In this document: positions 1 to 10,490 of the stretch, piece after piece
Layout: every line of letters begins with the position of its first letter
How positions within the stretch are numbered: position 1 is the stretch's first letter
Assembly: GCF_001039355.2 (NCBI RefSeq)
Contig: NW_019775616.1
Location: 138,511-188,019 of the forward strand
DNA from: Lingula anatina
Taxonomy: Eukaryota; Brachiopoda; Lingulata; Lingulida; Lingulidae
Length of the DNA stretch: 49,509 bases
Direction: 5' to 3'
Translations under genes and position numbers: made by a program
The notes under the pieces: model-generated
Databases searched by the model: none
What the model was told of the DNA's origin: nothing
What the model saw: only the letters and a program-made list of their open reading frames with translations

Positions 1-2817
1 TACTATCGATATCGGGCGACTTTCGACATCGAGTGTCTGCTACCCCGTACGGAGGAGCCGCAGCACAGCGAAAAGCTGAGCTTAGAACACGAACATCGTT
101 TCCTCAGCGTCAGCGTGTGCAGCAACGTGCCTGGTCACACGAAGCCGGAATGCATCGTATCCGAGGACAATCCCGCGCTAGCCGTGCAGCAGTTCCTAGA
201 AATATTGCAGAATATAAGCCGCGCGGCTGAAAAACTTCTTACCAACAAGTTTGCCTGGATCTTCGAAAAACTTAACGAAAAAATAGATCAAAACATTCAA
301 AAAACGATACAGGAAAGTGAAGTCATGGAAGAAGATGAAGAAACCTTAACAAACAAACATTACTTATCAAAACTTAGCCGTAGATTTAGTCAATATTTAA
401 TGGAATTACCCGTATTAGGTTTCAACAGTGGGCATTACGACCTTAACGCCATGAAAACGCTGTTTTTTCCGTTGTTGTTGGACACCTTGAAATTTGTCGT
501 AAAACGCAACAACAATTTCATGGTGTTAAAATCGGAACGCCTAAAAATCTTAGACATCTGCAACTATTTGGCTCCCGGATGCAGCTATAGTCAGTTTTTA
601 AAAGCTTTCGAGTGTGCCGAGTCCAAGGGGTTCTTCCCTTACGAGTGGATGGACTCTTTGGACAAACTCGAGTGTGCAAGTCTCCCTCCACGCGAAGCGT
701 TTTACTCGAAGTTAAAACAAAGTAATATCACTGAGGAGGATTACGCATTGTGTCAACGCGTTTGGCATGAAAACCAGATGCAAACAATGCGCGACTTCCT
801 CGAGTGGTATAACAACAAAGACGTTGAGCCAATGTTAGAAGCAGTGGATAAAATGTTCGCCTTCTACCTTGAGAGGGGTATTGATATGTTTAAAGATGGT
901 ATTAGTGTACCAGGTTTGACATTGAAATACCTGTTTCAAAACGTAGGAGACGCATTTTTCACTCTCTTCGACGATAAGCACAGCGATCTTTACTACCTTC
1001 TAAAAAACGCTATCGTAGGCGGTCCCAGCATCATCTTTCATCGCTACCACGAGAGGAATAAGACCTTTCTTCGAAAGGCGACATCCGAAGCTCCCAAGCT
1101 GTGCAAAAAGATCGTAGGGTACGACGCTAATGCCCTGTACCTGTGGTGTTTGATGCAACCCATGCCCACGGGTACGTTTATACGCAGACGCGAAGAGTCC
1201 GAGTATACGCGTGAATATTCTCACCCGCGAGGCCGTGAGGCCACGTTGTGGTTAGACTGGGTCGCTCATTCGAGCAATATTCGCATTCGACATCAGTTCA
1301 ACGGTACGGAAAAGCGCGTCGGGTACCGTCAGCTACCGGTGGATGGGTTTTGTCGAGAGACGCAGACCGTGTATCAGTACCACGGGTGTTATTTTCACGG
1401 TCATCGGTGCCATTTAAACCGAAACAAAGATGGCACCTACAAAGAAATAAATGACACAAAAAAGGTCACTATGGAATCTTTACGCATCGAAACTGAAATT
1501 AATAGCCAGTACATTCGGGAATGCGGCTACGATCTCGTCGAAATGTGGGAGTGTGAGTGGAAAAAACTTCAACGCGAAAGCGGGGAAGTGAAGCATTTCG
1601 TGACACAATACACGCTTCCCACAGAGCACAAGTATCGGCTCACGTTCGGCGAGATCCTAGACGCAATTCGCAATGATAATCTGTTTGGATTCGTCGAGTG
1701 CGACGTAGAAGTCCCGCCCGAACTTAGACCAAAATTTTCCGAAATGCCGCCCATTTTTAAAAACACAACCGTTTCCCGCGACGACATCGGTCCTTTCATG
1801 AAACGTTTCGCTGAAGAAAACCGCATCATGAGTGTCCCGAGACGTTCGTTGATCGGGAGTTTTTTCGGCGAAAAAATTGTTTTGGCGACCCCGCTTTTGA
1901 AATGGTACCTAAACCACGGTCTTCGCGTGACGCGCATCCACCAGGTAGTCGAGTACACCCCGAAAGCCTGTTTCGAGCATTTCGGAAACTCCGTGAGTGA
2001 CGCTCGCAGGGAGGGAGACAGGGACAAGACCAAAGCTATCGTCGCCGACACCATGAAGCTGATCGGCAACTCGGGCTACGGGAAAACGGTGACCAACAAA
2101 GAAAAGCACCGAGATGTGCAATATTGCGGCGAGGCAAAAGCCTCACAAAAAGTTAACAGTCACCGTTTTCGGCGTTTAGATAAAATTTGCGAAAACGCGT
2201 ACGAGGTCGAGCTTAACAAAAAAATCATCAAATTCGACCTTCCTCTTCAGATAGGCGTGATGGTGTATCAGTACGCCAAGCTACGCATGTTAGAGTTTTA
2301 CTACGACTTCATGCTGAAATTCGTGGATCCGTCCGATTTCCAATATTGCGAAATGGACACGGATTCCGCGTACATCGCCTTCTCGGCGGAAAGCTTAGAA
2401 GAAGTAGTTAAACCTCACATGAGAGCGCAGTACGAAGCCGAGAAACATCTGTGGTTTCCGCGTACTGATACCCCAGAACACGAAGCCTACGACAAACGCA
2501 CGCCCGGGTTGTTTAAAGCCGAGTGGGTCGGTGACGGTATCGTTGGTCTCTGTAGTAAGACGTACTACTGTTTCGGGGAAAACACCGACCCGAAATTTAG
2601 CTGCAAAGGGGTCAATAGAAATAGTAATAACATAGATAAAAGTAAGTATTTAGATGTACTTTTAAATAAACAAAGCGGTAGTGGCGTCAATAGGGGGATA
2701 CGTTTATTTAACAATACTATGTATTCGTATCTTCAACACAGAGACGCCTTTAGTTATTTCTATTCTAAACGAAAAGTGCTAGAAGATGGAGTATCTACTG
2801 AACCCTTAGATATCTAG
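1..2817 (+). CDS. Protein-primed family B DNA polymerase (Polinton/Maverick-like), 5' end outside the window
   Basis: One uninterrupted reading frame runs from base 1 to a TAG at 2815-2817 (938 codons visible). The usual B-family motifs are seen in order: exonuclease motif I (FDIE, bases 22-33), exonuclease motif II (GFNSGHYDLN, 418-447), polymerase motif A-like YDANALYLW (about 1120-1146), motif B KLIGNSGYGK (about 2056-2085) and motif C DTDS (about 2356-2367). This layout is typical of DNA_pol_B_2 enzymes of Polintons and related linear elements, which start synthesis from a terminal protein. Between motifs A and B (about 1330-1425) lies an insert with QTVYQYHGCYFHG, which resembles a Vsr-like nuclease core; that is an inference. 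AATAAA lies at 2827-2832. No integrase, ATPase or capsid gene is in view, so this may be an isolated gene or the edge of a larger element. It is more GC-rich than the flanking introns. The ORF looks intact. Confidence 0.9.
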   Translation, partial: YYRYRATFDIECLLPRTEEPQHSEKLSLEHEHRFLSVSVCSNVPGHTKPECIVSEDNPALAVQQFLEILQNISRAAEKLLTNKFAWIFEKLNEKIDQNIQKTIQESEVMEEDEETLTNKHYLSKLSRRFSQYLMELPVLGFNSGHYDLNAMKTLFFPLLLDTLKFVVKRNNNFMVLKSERLKILDICNYLAPGCSYSQFLKAFECAESKGFFPYEWMDSLDKLECASLPPREAFYSKLKQSNITEEDYALCQRVWHENQMQTMRDFLEWYNNKDVEPMLEAVDKMFAFYLERGIDMFKDGISVPGLTLKYLFQNVGDAFFTLFDDKHSDLYYLLKNAIVGGPSIIFHRYHERNKTFLRKATSEAPKLCKKIVGYDANALYLWCLMQPMPTGTFIRRREESEYTREYSHPRGREATLWLDWVAHSSNIRIRHQFNGTEKRVGYRQLPVDGFCRETQTVYQYHGCYFHGHRCHLNRNKDGTYKEINDTKKVTMESLRIETEINSQYIRECGYDLVEMWECEWKKLQRESGEVKHFVTQYTLPTEHKYRLTFGEILDAIRNDNLFGFVECDVEVPPELRPKFSEMPPIFKNTTVSRDDIGPFMKRFAEENRIMSVPRRSLIGSFFGEKIVLATPLLKWYLNHGLRVTRIHQVVEYTPKACFEHFGNSVSDARREGDRDKTKAIVADTMKLIGNSGYGKTVTNKEKHRDVQYCGEAKASQKVNSHRFRRLDKICENAYEVELNKKIIKFDLPLQIGVMVYQYAKLRMLEFYYDFMLKFVDPSDFQYCEMDTDSAYIAFSAESLEEVVKPHMRAQYEAEKHLWFPRTDTPEHEAYDKRTPGLFKAEWVGDGIVGLCSKTYYCFGENTDPKFSCKGVNRNSNNIDKSKYLDVLLNKQSGSGVNRGIRLFNNTMYSYLQHRDAFSYFYSKRKVLEDGVSTEPLDI

Positions 2818-3534
2818 TGTCTTTTAAATAAAATATGTATACAAGGATCAGCGGTATTTATTTTTTCTTTTCAATGACCTAATGCGCTTTACATACAAGG
2901 TCAGACGCACGGGCACCAAACGCGTTCTTCTGTGGATGTATAAAACTTCTCAAAAAATATTTTCAAGAGGTTTCTAGCTCATGCAAGCCTTAGCGCATTC
3001 AGATGTATACTCACAAACACGAGACGGGTGCGGGCGCACCAAATGCATTTCTAAAAAAAAGTTTCCAAATTGCCCTTTCAATGAATAAATAATCCAAAAC
3101 TTTTTTCCAATAACTCCTGAAATTAGATATAGCTAAAAATAACCATACAAGCCCCTCCTCTACGCTTCTTTGCTCGCTATACAATTACATAATAAATACC
3201 ATACAAAAAACCTCCTCAAACCCCCCTCCTTTACGCTTCTTTGCTCACTATACATTTCCTTTCCCCCTCGCTGGAAGGGGCTTCAAAACCTCGTCTCTTA
3301 CTACTCATAGCTTTCAACGGGAAGTTTGATGACAAAAGAGACTTTGAAAGGGATGAATATAGTGTAAAGTGTTGTAATCTGTGCTACATGTAGGGAGCTT
3401 CCACTTCCATTAAGTACACACATTCTTTGCGACCTGAGTAATAAAACACGTTACAGAGAAGCGCGGTAGACCGGCCTCTGTTTCTTCCTTTGCAACATGC
3501 GCAGTTCCTCCTCATTGCTTCTGTCTTATTTCAG
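2818..3534. other. Non-coding stretch after the polymerase
   Basis: No convincing coding exon was found. It holds the polymerase polyadenylation signal near 2827. A short sequence (cctcctctacgcttctttgc and a close variant) occurs twice, near 3153 and 3224. From about 3500 it is the pyrimidine-rich end of an intron that leads into the EGF exon at 3535. Confidence 0.5.
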
Positions 3535-4780
3535 TGGACAACAGCTGCGCCAGTCGCCCTTGTCTAAACGGGGCAACGTGCGTGGACACGAAGCCCAACT
3601 ACCTATGTTTATGTGCTAATAAGTTTGATGGCAGACACTGCGAATGTAAGAAATTAAACATTTCATTGAATAATTTATTTATATAATAGTCGTTTTGATG
3701 TTTTGTTAACTTATCGGTGTATAAAAACTAAAAAGAACAACGATCAACTTGGTGTAGGGGGTGGCATAGCGGGGGCATGTGGCATTTTCTTAGCTTGGGT
3801 AGCTCTCTCCCCTCTAAAATATGATAAAATAATTAAATGATAAAAATTTTTACGAAAAATCAAGCATTTTTTCCATTTATTTTCTGTTAATCTGACAGAT
3901 ATGCGGCATGAATTGAGAGAAAAAAACTGACCTAATACAAGTAGACTAATTTTCGGACTAAAAATATTTTGTGAAACAAACCCCAAGATAACAATCATTA
4001 AAATGAAATTCCTCCCTAAACGCTTACAATAAGTCACATTCCATTGTCTTGCTGCGTAATCCATAGTAATGTTATTACAGATAGACAATGGAGGGCAAAA
4101 TTTACCAATTTAGGCGCCGAAGGACGCACTGGGCCTAAGGACCTCGGACACCACTACACTGGGCAGGACCACGACGGACTGGTCACTCTACGTGACGGTA
4201 TCCAGTACTTTTCAGTCCCTCACAGTGGACAATACATGATACAGGCTGCCGGTAGGAAACATGGATTTTAATATATATTATAATAGCAGCTTTTTGACTT
4301 ACTGCATCTCTATATTGAGCAATGTTTTTTTTTTTTCGAAGAAAAAGAAAAATTATTAATAACCTAATGGAAGGCTAATGTTGGTACTCATTTCCAAGTT
4401 TTGGATACTTTACCGATTCCTCATAATCTGTTACGCTAAATGGTATTCAAGAATGAACCTCTATGTATGATTAGTACCGTCTTTGGTAAAAATGCATGCG
4501 TTCATTTTCACTTTTGATTTTTGAAAAATTACAACATTTTTTTTCAAGAAGAAAAAAGTGTTTATGCATTCAAAGTTATAATCTTATGTAGAAGGCATAT
4601 GAAGTTTTTTGTCTAGTAAAAGAGTGATCAATTACTGTTTAATAAAAGACAAAGTATTTCCCGTTCTTCAGGAGCAGCAGGAGGCACAGACAGGCATAGT
4701 AAAGTACGTAGTCACGGCGCATTCGTTCAGGGCACATTTAACCTGACAAAAGGTACGGCGAAATATGAACAGCTTTTATA

Positions 4781-4814
<34 letters not shown>

Positions 4815-5963
4815 AGTTACTTCTTTACTCACATTTGAATATGATCCTTATTAGCGCAACTTGAAGGAAAATGTCACGTCTTTCTCGAACGTTTTGGCAC
4901 CCAGGGAGAGCAGAATGCTTGCTTCTGACTATTCGATTTGAAGTTGTACCTAATTTACAGAATTGTTACTTATTTTTCTACACTTAGTATCTGTTGCAAA
5001 ATTAATACCATTTTGTCTCTCTGTATTTATAAATGTATATTTATCATATTATATTATTATTATTTATTTGTTTGTAATACGCATTCTTTAATTTTTTTTT
5101 CGACAGGAACTATACTGAAAATCCTCATTGGTCAAATGGGCGGCTTTAATGAATACGGATTTAACAGTGGTGGCGGCGGTGGGACATTTGTAGCTACAGA
5201 GGACAACGAACCTCTTATAGTGGCTGGTGGAGGAGGGGGGAGGAATAACTTAATGCAGCGACTTCCGGCCTGCGATGGGACTGTCGAAGTAAAGAGCGCC
5301 ATTGGTAAAGACAGCCGCGACAAATCGTGGATGAAGCAAGTCAGTTTTGGCGGCGGAGGCGGCGGCTTCTACCTAGACGGCGCTGGTTCTGGGAGTCGCG
5401 AGCGCTTCGGGAAGGCTGAAGGCGGACGGTCGTTTCTGAATAACGGAACGGGAGGAAGTGGAGGTTATCATACAACGGATGGAGGGTTTGGGGGAGGGGG
5501 TGGATCTACTGGCTTTAGTGGAAGCGGTGGGAGTGGTGGCGGGGGTGGGTACGAAGGTGGAACAAACCGAGGGGATTGGGATCAGTGGTCATTGTGCGTT
5601 GCAGGGGGGAGTTCGTTTAACAACGGGACGGATCGCAACGGAACCAGCGGCGCCAACAGCGGTCACGGCTACGCTGTCATTACTCTCTTAGGCAAAGGAA
5701 TCGTATTGACCAAACGACCGAGGGACAAAGACGAAGGTTTGTCCGCCGAAGGGAACAGTACGACGGTTTCACGGTCCCAGTTTCAGAAACTGCGCAATGA
5801 ATTCGACGGCCTAATCAAAGTTGTCGGTCGTTTGGAAGGCAAACTAAACCGTATGGGGAAAAGACACAACATACTCAAGGAAAAATTCAACAAATATGTT
5901 CATAGCAATGACAAGAAGACAAAGAAGACAAACATTCCATCAAGAAAGGACCCTTCCACATAA
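3535..5963 (+). CDS. Secreted protein with an EGF domain and an ALK/LTK-type glycine-rich domain (5' exons not found)
   Basis: Four exons join in phase: 3535-3645, 4081-4251, 4672-4752 and 5107-5963, with TAA at 5961. All have AG acceptors and GT donors and break codons after base 1. The first encodes one EGF-like module with six cysteines (SC, PC, TC, LC, LC, HC). The next three encode a Gly_rich domain like that of ALK/LTK receptors: FTNLGAEGRTGP, then AAGGTDRHSKVRSHGAFVQG, then GTILKILIGQMGG followed by many G5/G6 runs with two cysteines (PACDG, SLCVAG). After GYAVITLLGKG comes a basic tail of about 90 residues, probably coiled, ending in lysine-rich sequence. There is no transmembrane or kinase segment, so the protein is probably extracellular. 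The start and signal peptide must lie in exons upstream of 3535, possibly beyond the polymerase. Confidence 0.8.
4784..4811 (+). repeat. Poly(A) tract in an intron of the EGF/glycine-rich gene
   Basis: An uninterrupted run of nearly 30 A bases, then agagag, 30 bases after the donor at 4753. No retroposon body or target duplication was recognised beside it. Confidence 0.7.
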
Positions 5964-6033
5964 AAAGACAACGTGAGTCACGTCAGTCTCACAAACATTT
6001 TGTGTTTATTCCGTATTTTTTTAATGTACCAAT

Positions 6034-6078
<45 letters not shown>

Positions 6079-6911
6079 CAAGGGTGCTGAGCTTTCTAAT
6101 GCACCTATTTGATGGGCCTCTCCGAGGCACACTGCGATCGGCACAAGTCGGACCATAAATCAGCTCAGCATCTGTAAGATACTGTTAGACATCATGTACT
6201 GCTCGACCAGATCACACGTGACTGCCCCTCCACCGATCGGTGAGCGTCAAAATTGGTGAACATGTAAAAATAATCTATTATTTTAATATACCTTTATATT
6301 CACATCGTATGGTATGTTGTTGATAAACCCTATTATAACAGTAAAGATAAGTTCAACCGTCTTCTCCTCATTTATGTTATCAGTAAAGATAAGTTCAACC
6401 GTCTTCTCTTCATTTGTGTTATCAGTAAAGATAAGTTCAACCGTCTTCTCTTCATTTGTGTTATCAGTAAAGATAAGTTCAACCGTCTTCTCTTCATTTA
6501 TGTTATCTTTCCAATTGCATAAAATGACGTCAGAGCTAGAGATACATTATATGTGTGTGTGTGTGTGTGTCATATTTAAATTGGACAATGCATATTTTAC
6601 ACTTACATGAAAAAAAACAAGTAAATTCTTAAAGCATTTTCTCTTTTATCACCTATATGTATACATGTGCAGAACTAAGAACAGAGTATTGACCTGTTTT
6701 CGAGCTCTAAAGTCAACAACTGCGTCTTCTTCACAAGATTGTAAAAATTATCATTTCATCCATGGATATAATACTAAAATTATCCTCGACTTCCGTTTTA
6801 TAACTGTCCAGCTTTTTTTTTCAATATATGTACTGAACACTTCAGGAATCTCGTGAATCTAATTATTATTAACTGTACAGTCTTCTTGTAGAAAACAAAG
6901 AAGACGGGGAG
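5964..6911. repeat. Intergenic DNA with GT microsatellites and a 42-bp minisatellite
   Basis: This separates the plus-strand EGF/glycine-rich gene from the minus-strand membrane-protein gene. It contains a GT run at about 6039-6077, a second short GT run at about 6553-6570, and four 42-bp units at 6339-6506, each starting cagtaaagataagttcaacc. The units differ at only a few positions. No gene was found; the open frames here follow the repeats. Confidence 0.8.
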
Positions 6912-8022
6912 TTAGTGCAAGGGGAAAACATCCGGAAAGAAATCGGGTTCATCCTTCTCACTCCCATACAGGATATTCTTAACTTTTGGTAAACTTCTCC
7001 AGCGCAGAATTTTTTGAATACCTGGATGGGACTTATTGAATGCAGTGGTGATGAACTTTGTAGAAACCCTGTATTCCATACTGTGTTTTCTGTTGGCTTT
7101 TCCTGGAATGTCAAAATATATAGCCTGTCTCTTAAAAGTCTGAAGCAAGCTGATCCTCTTCCAGTCAGTGGTTTTAACCATGTTCTTCTTGTGAAACCAC
7201 GTTCTGAAATAATCACGTGGTATACGGAAATCGTTAGAATCGGTGTAGGCTCCCTTCAACTTATTCTCCCAGTGAGTTCTTGGATTATTTGCGTACACCG
7301 CGTTGCAAAGTACACGATTTGAATTATAAAACATCGCAGATATGTGTATGATAAACCACTGAGAAAACCACCATGATGTGTGATCTAAATCGGTGATGTA
7401 TGGCAACATGAAGGAAATCGTGTGGCGGTGGAACCCGTTGAAAATAGCATCGAAATTATATTTCACTCCCACTGGGGCTGGAGCATCATGGATGTTAAAC
7501 ATATATCTTGGAAACCCAACTGCCGGTTGAAAATCAAGTAAAAACAGTTCAAATCGATCAAAAGGGTTGCGTGGTAAATCTTTTCTCCACCAGCGTTTCG
7601 TATCATTCTCATTAGTTAGAAACAAATCATCGTCCAGAAATAGGTAGTACAAGTAGCCACCGTCATTCCTTTTAGATGCACGGTCAATCGCTTCCAAGAG
7701 CAGCCGGTTACGACCTTCTGTGAGAGTGCTGTTCGGAAAGTAGATGTCGCCTGTTTTGTCTCTGTACGTCAGCCATATTATTTCTCTGTTCGGCGATGCG
7801 TTTAGACCGGGAATAGGGTGTCTTGATGCTCCTTGGACGAGGTAGACAAACTGCGGTAGTTCTTTCTGTGGTAGTACTGTCCTTTCTGGGGGTCTGTCTT
7901 TACTTTTGTTAACTGACGTCACTGTGACCCCCGAAATTTCCATATTCAGTATCCTTATGAGTATCACAGAAACAACAGCAAACAAAGCTATGTGTATGAA
8001 TTTCTTCATCTCCATCTGTCTT
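6912..8022 (-). CDS. Type II membrane protein, putative glycosyltransferase (intact copy 1)
   Basis: A single coding exon starts at an AG acceptor (exon edge 8022). The start is set at the ATG at 8015 (MEMKKF), because the longer frame to 8117 reads back through a polypyrimidine tract into the intron. That gives 367 residues ending PDVFPLH. Residues about 5-22 form one hydrophobic anchor, followed by a short stem. The lumenal part has conserved blocks: PQFVYLVQGASRHPIPG, WLTYRDKTGDIYFPNST (with an N-glycosylation site), EGRNRLL, YYLFLDDDL, and FNGFHRHTISFMLPYITDLD. The DDD motif after a hydrophobic strand resembles the metal/nucleotide-sugar site of GT-A glycosyltransferases, so a Golgi glycosyltransferase is inferred; no named family is claimed. 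Two further copies lie at 13654-14470 and 48510-49218. The 5' non-coding exon was not found. Confidence 0.75.
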
Positions 8023-9335
8023 CTGATTAAAAGAAAAAGAAAAAGAGGAAACATAATCAAATATAACAATTCCAGGGTTTCTGTGAATGTAATATGGGAC
8101 TGTATGGTAACCAGCATCGCTTTTTAAATAACAAAATAATGAGGTACATTTCACATGTTATAGAAATAAAAAAATACAAAAAAAAAATGCTATTCTTTCA
8201 ATGAAAACGTCTCCAAACTTGGGTCCCCTATGTGATACTCTCACATACCGTGGCGAATATAAGTTATCATAATTATATTTTTAATAGGATCAAACTTAAA
8301 AATAATTGTCAATTAGAAAATGAGTTCAATGGTACATATATGAGCCATTCACACTCATGCAATTTCAATATATTATTACATGTGTTCAGTAAAATAATTC
8401 ATCCGGTTGATATGCAAATTACGTCAGATTCTATGACAATTACCCAACCTTATCTCCTCTTATCAAAGCTAAGTCGTGGTGCTGAGTGTATAGTTCAACG
8501 CACAGGGATAACTTTGATGTTTAAAGGGAAATATTGTGCGCAATGTCCTTGTCGCAAAAAAGCTCTGTCGTTCCATACTTGTCATTTTCAACTTTGATGT
8601 ATGTTCACTAGTTTGAGAGCAATTACATAAAAAAGCCTATGCCAGACCGTATCATATTTTTTTCACGGAGACACCGTACTAGTAAGACCGTAAAGATAAA
8701 TTTCTAATCATTACCGTAAGAAGTAAAGAGAATAGCTTTAATGGGACTGTATATACAACCACGACTGCAGAAAAAAAAGTCATCAAAGAAACTCTAAGAA
8801 ATAATAAATGAATCGTGTACACTTTTGAATTTGAACTCTATTTTAGGCCCAGAAGTGCCATTTGCAACTTCTCTCGTGGTAGTGCACAAGCCAATTTTAT
8901 AGGACTGCACTTCGTAATGTTTGGTGTTGTCATGTAATATGATATACAGCAATATGGTGATGGTAAATACTGTGGCGTTGGATGCAACATTCTTATTAAA
9001 GTCAGTTGCCTCAAAGGGTAAAGGTATATGCTATCACAGAAAGTACCTGTAACTATTCTTTAGTTAACTGCGTATCAATAATACTGCTGTTGCTAATTAT
9101 TCTGATAAATTCATATATAAGGCAAAACACAACTGGCCACGAGTGGGTGCAAACTAACTCCCTATTACAGCTGTACTAACCTGGTTTTAACAGTACGTTT
9201 TGTCCTGCGTCCGTTCAGTGGCTCTCTTCTAGTACTGTGCACTGACAAGTTACAGTAAAATGCAGTCAAGATATGAATCTATTCATCGCAAAATCTTTGG
9301 CCATACGAAATGATACATGTATGCAAATTATCAAA
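8023..9335. other. Upstream flank of membrane-protein copy 1, shared with copy 2
   Basis: No coding exon was recognised. About 8860-9000 closely matches 16045-16190 upstream of copy 2, including runs such as gatggtgatggtaaatactg. The duplicated unit therefore covers both the gene and its upstream DNA. The conserved block could hold a promoter or an untranslated first exon. Confidence 0.55.
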
Positions 9336-9341
9336 ATTATC

Positions 9342-9675
9342 ATGATGGTCTGACCAACAACTTTGGTAATTTCAGGTTATACGAACAAAATGATATAGTA
9401 CAGGCCCGTAGCCAGCAATTTGAAAAGGTGGGGGGGGGGGGTCTTTTCTGAAAAATGGTCCTTTTACCCTGAAAAATTCGTTACCCAGTGGGGACCTTTT
9501 CCCGGCAAAAAAAAGGGGGGGGGGGTCCTACAAACCTGCCGCCCACCCTGGCTACGGGCACGTAGTACTACTTTGCAGCCCCGTATTATAGGTGTGCCTG
9601 TGTACCTGTACATGTATATTCTGGGAAGGGGGGGGGGTCAGTCTATTATTTGACATACATTAAACGGGCGGATGG
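9342..9675 (+). repeat. Direct repeat, copy 1 of a roughly 330-bp dispersed segment
   Basis: It begins atgatggtctgaccaacaac and includes gtagccagcaatttgaaaa, two long G runs and ttatttgacatacatta. The same segment returns at 11324-11650 with substitutions and small indels. It ends within a fragment of the CAGGGGCGGAT family (from about 9665 to 9760, degenerate). It is not coding. Confidence 0.75.
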
Positions 9676-9810
9676 AGGCCGTCTTCTGGGTCTCCTCGAA
9701 GACGATCAGAATTTTTCAAGTTTTACATTGATGGAAGACGGTCAAAAAATTTCAGGATTTTGTTGATGATCTTGTTACTTTGACTGCGACAGCATTTCAT
9801 GTTTTGCTTA

Positions 9811-10032
9811 TACCCCCTTTACACTGGACGGAGTCCTTTCTGCATCCTTTCTGCGACCATGAAATTTGGCATCACTGTGGTCTTAATAAGGAGGCACAAG
9901 CATCGTTTTTGTATCAGAATGAATGCTCAATGATCGGCCAGTTGTCGGCCGTAAAGTATTATAATTTTTCAACTCTCAAATGGGGCCGTACTGCTGGACG
10001 CAGAAAGGACGCCGTTCAGTGTAAAGGGGGCT
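9811..10032. mobile_element. 222-bp MITE, PIF/Harbinger-like
   Basis: The ends are imperfect inverted repeats of about 33 bp: tacccccttt acactg at the left and cagtgtaaagggggct at the right. They are flanked by TTA on both sides (9808-9810 and 10033-10035). A 3-bp TTA duplication is typical of PIF/Harbinger. There is no transposase, so it is non-autonomous. The open frame across it is a by-product. Confidence 0.6.
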
Positions 10033-10490
10033 TTACTAACTTCGGTGACAATAAATGTCATGGGACTATGGTCGCCTCGAGTTGTTTAGATCTTATCAAA
10101 ATCTTGAAGCATGCGCATCCGGAGGCATTACTTTCATGAAACCCAACCCCACTCAGAATCATCGCTATCACACCGTATACAAGAGCGGTGTCGCGCCTGA
10201 TACTTGGAAGCGCGTACTGAAGTACACCTTGAAAACGGTTAGTGTGGTCCGATCTACCGGTGAATTCAGGATCATTCGGTGTCGAGTCTGGTAGTTGGGT
10301 AGGCCTGTTTCTAGGAGACCAGAATCGTTTTCGCGGAAGGAAACAAGAGTGGTTGGGGGAAGAGGTGACCGGAGATTAACGGCTGCCGCAACCAGGTGAC
10401 CTCTACCGTGAAAGCCGGTTGTGTGTAATATGGGGGTGGGGACGGATGGGGAGGGGGTCGGCCCCTGTGGGGTCCCCCTTTGTTATTTGT
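10033..10490. other. Unassigned non-coding stretch
   Basis: No gene was assigned. At 10040-10290 two overlapping plus frames stay open (one includes ASSCLDLIKILKHAHPEA, the next FMKPNPTQNHRYHTVY) and are somewhat GC-rich. They could be a decayed exon with a frameshift, but there is no clear splice context. The rest is G-rich and holds nothing recognised. Confidence 0.3.

Noticed and set aside
1569-2121. Antisense open frames across the polymerase gene
   Set aside because: They are by-products of the GC-rich coding strand and show no family features.
115-2817. A polymerase start at GTG 115
   Set aside because: The frame is open from base 1 and already encodes the FDIE exonuclease motif before 115, so the true start lies left of the window.
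4938-5106. N-terminal extension of the last exon of the EGF/glycine-rich gene
   Set aside because: It is AT-rich intron ending in a pyrimidine tract and AG at 5105-5106; homology starts after it.
5973-6610. Open frames over GT runs and the 42-bp minisatellite
   Set aside because: They are repeat translations (VCVCVC and a repeated KISSTVFSS unit) with no gene context.
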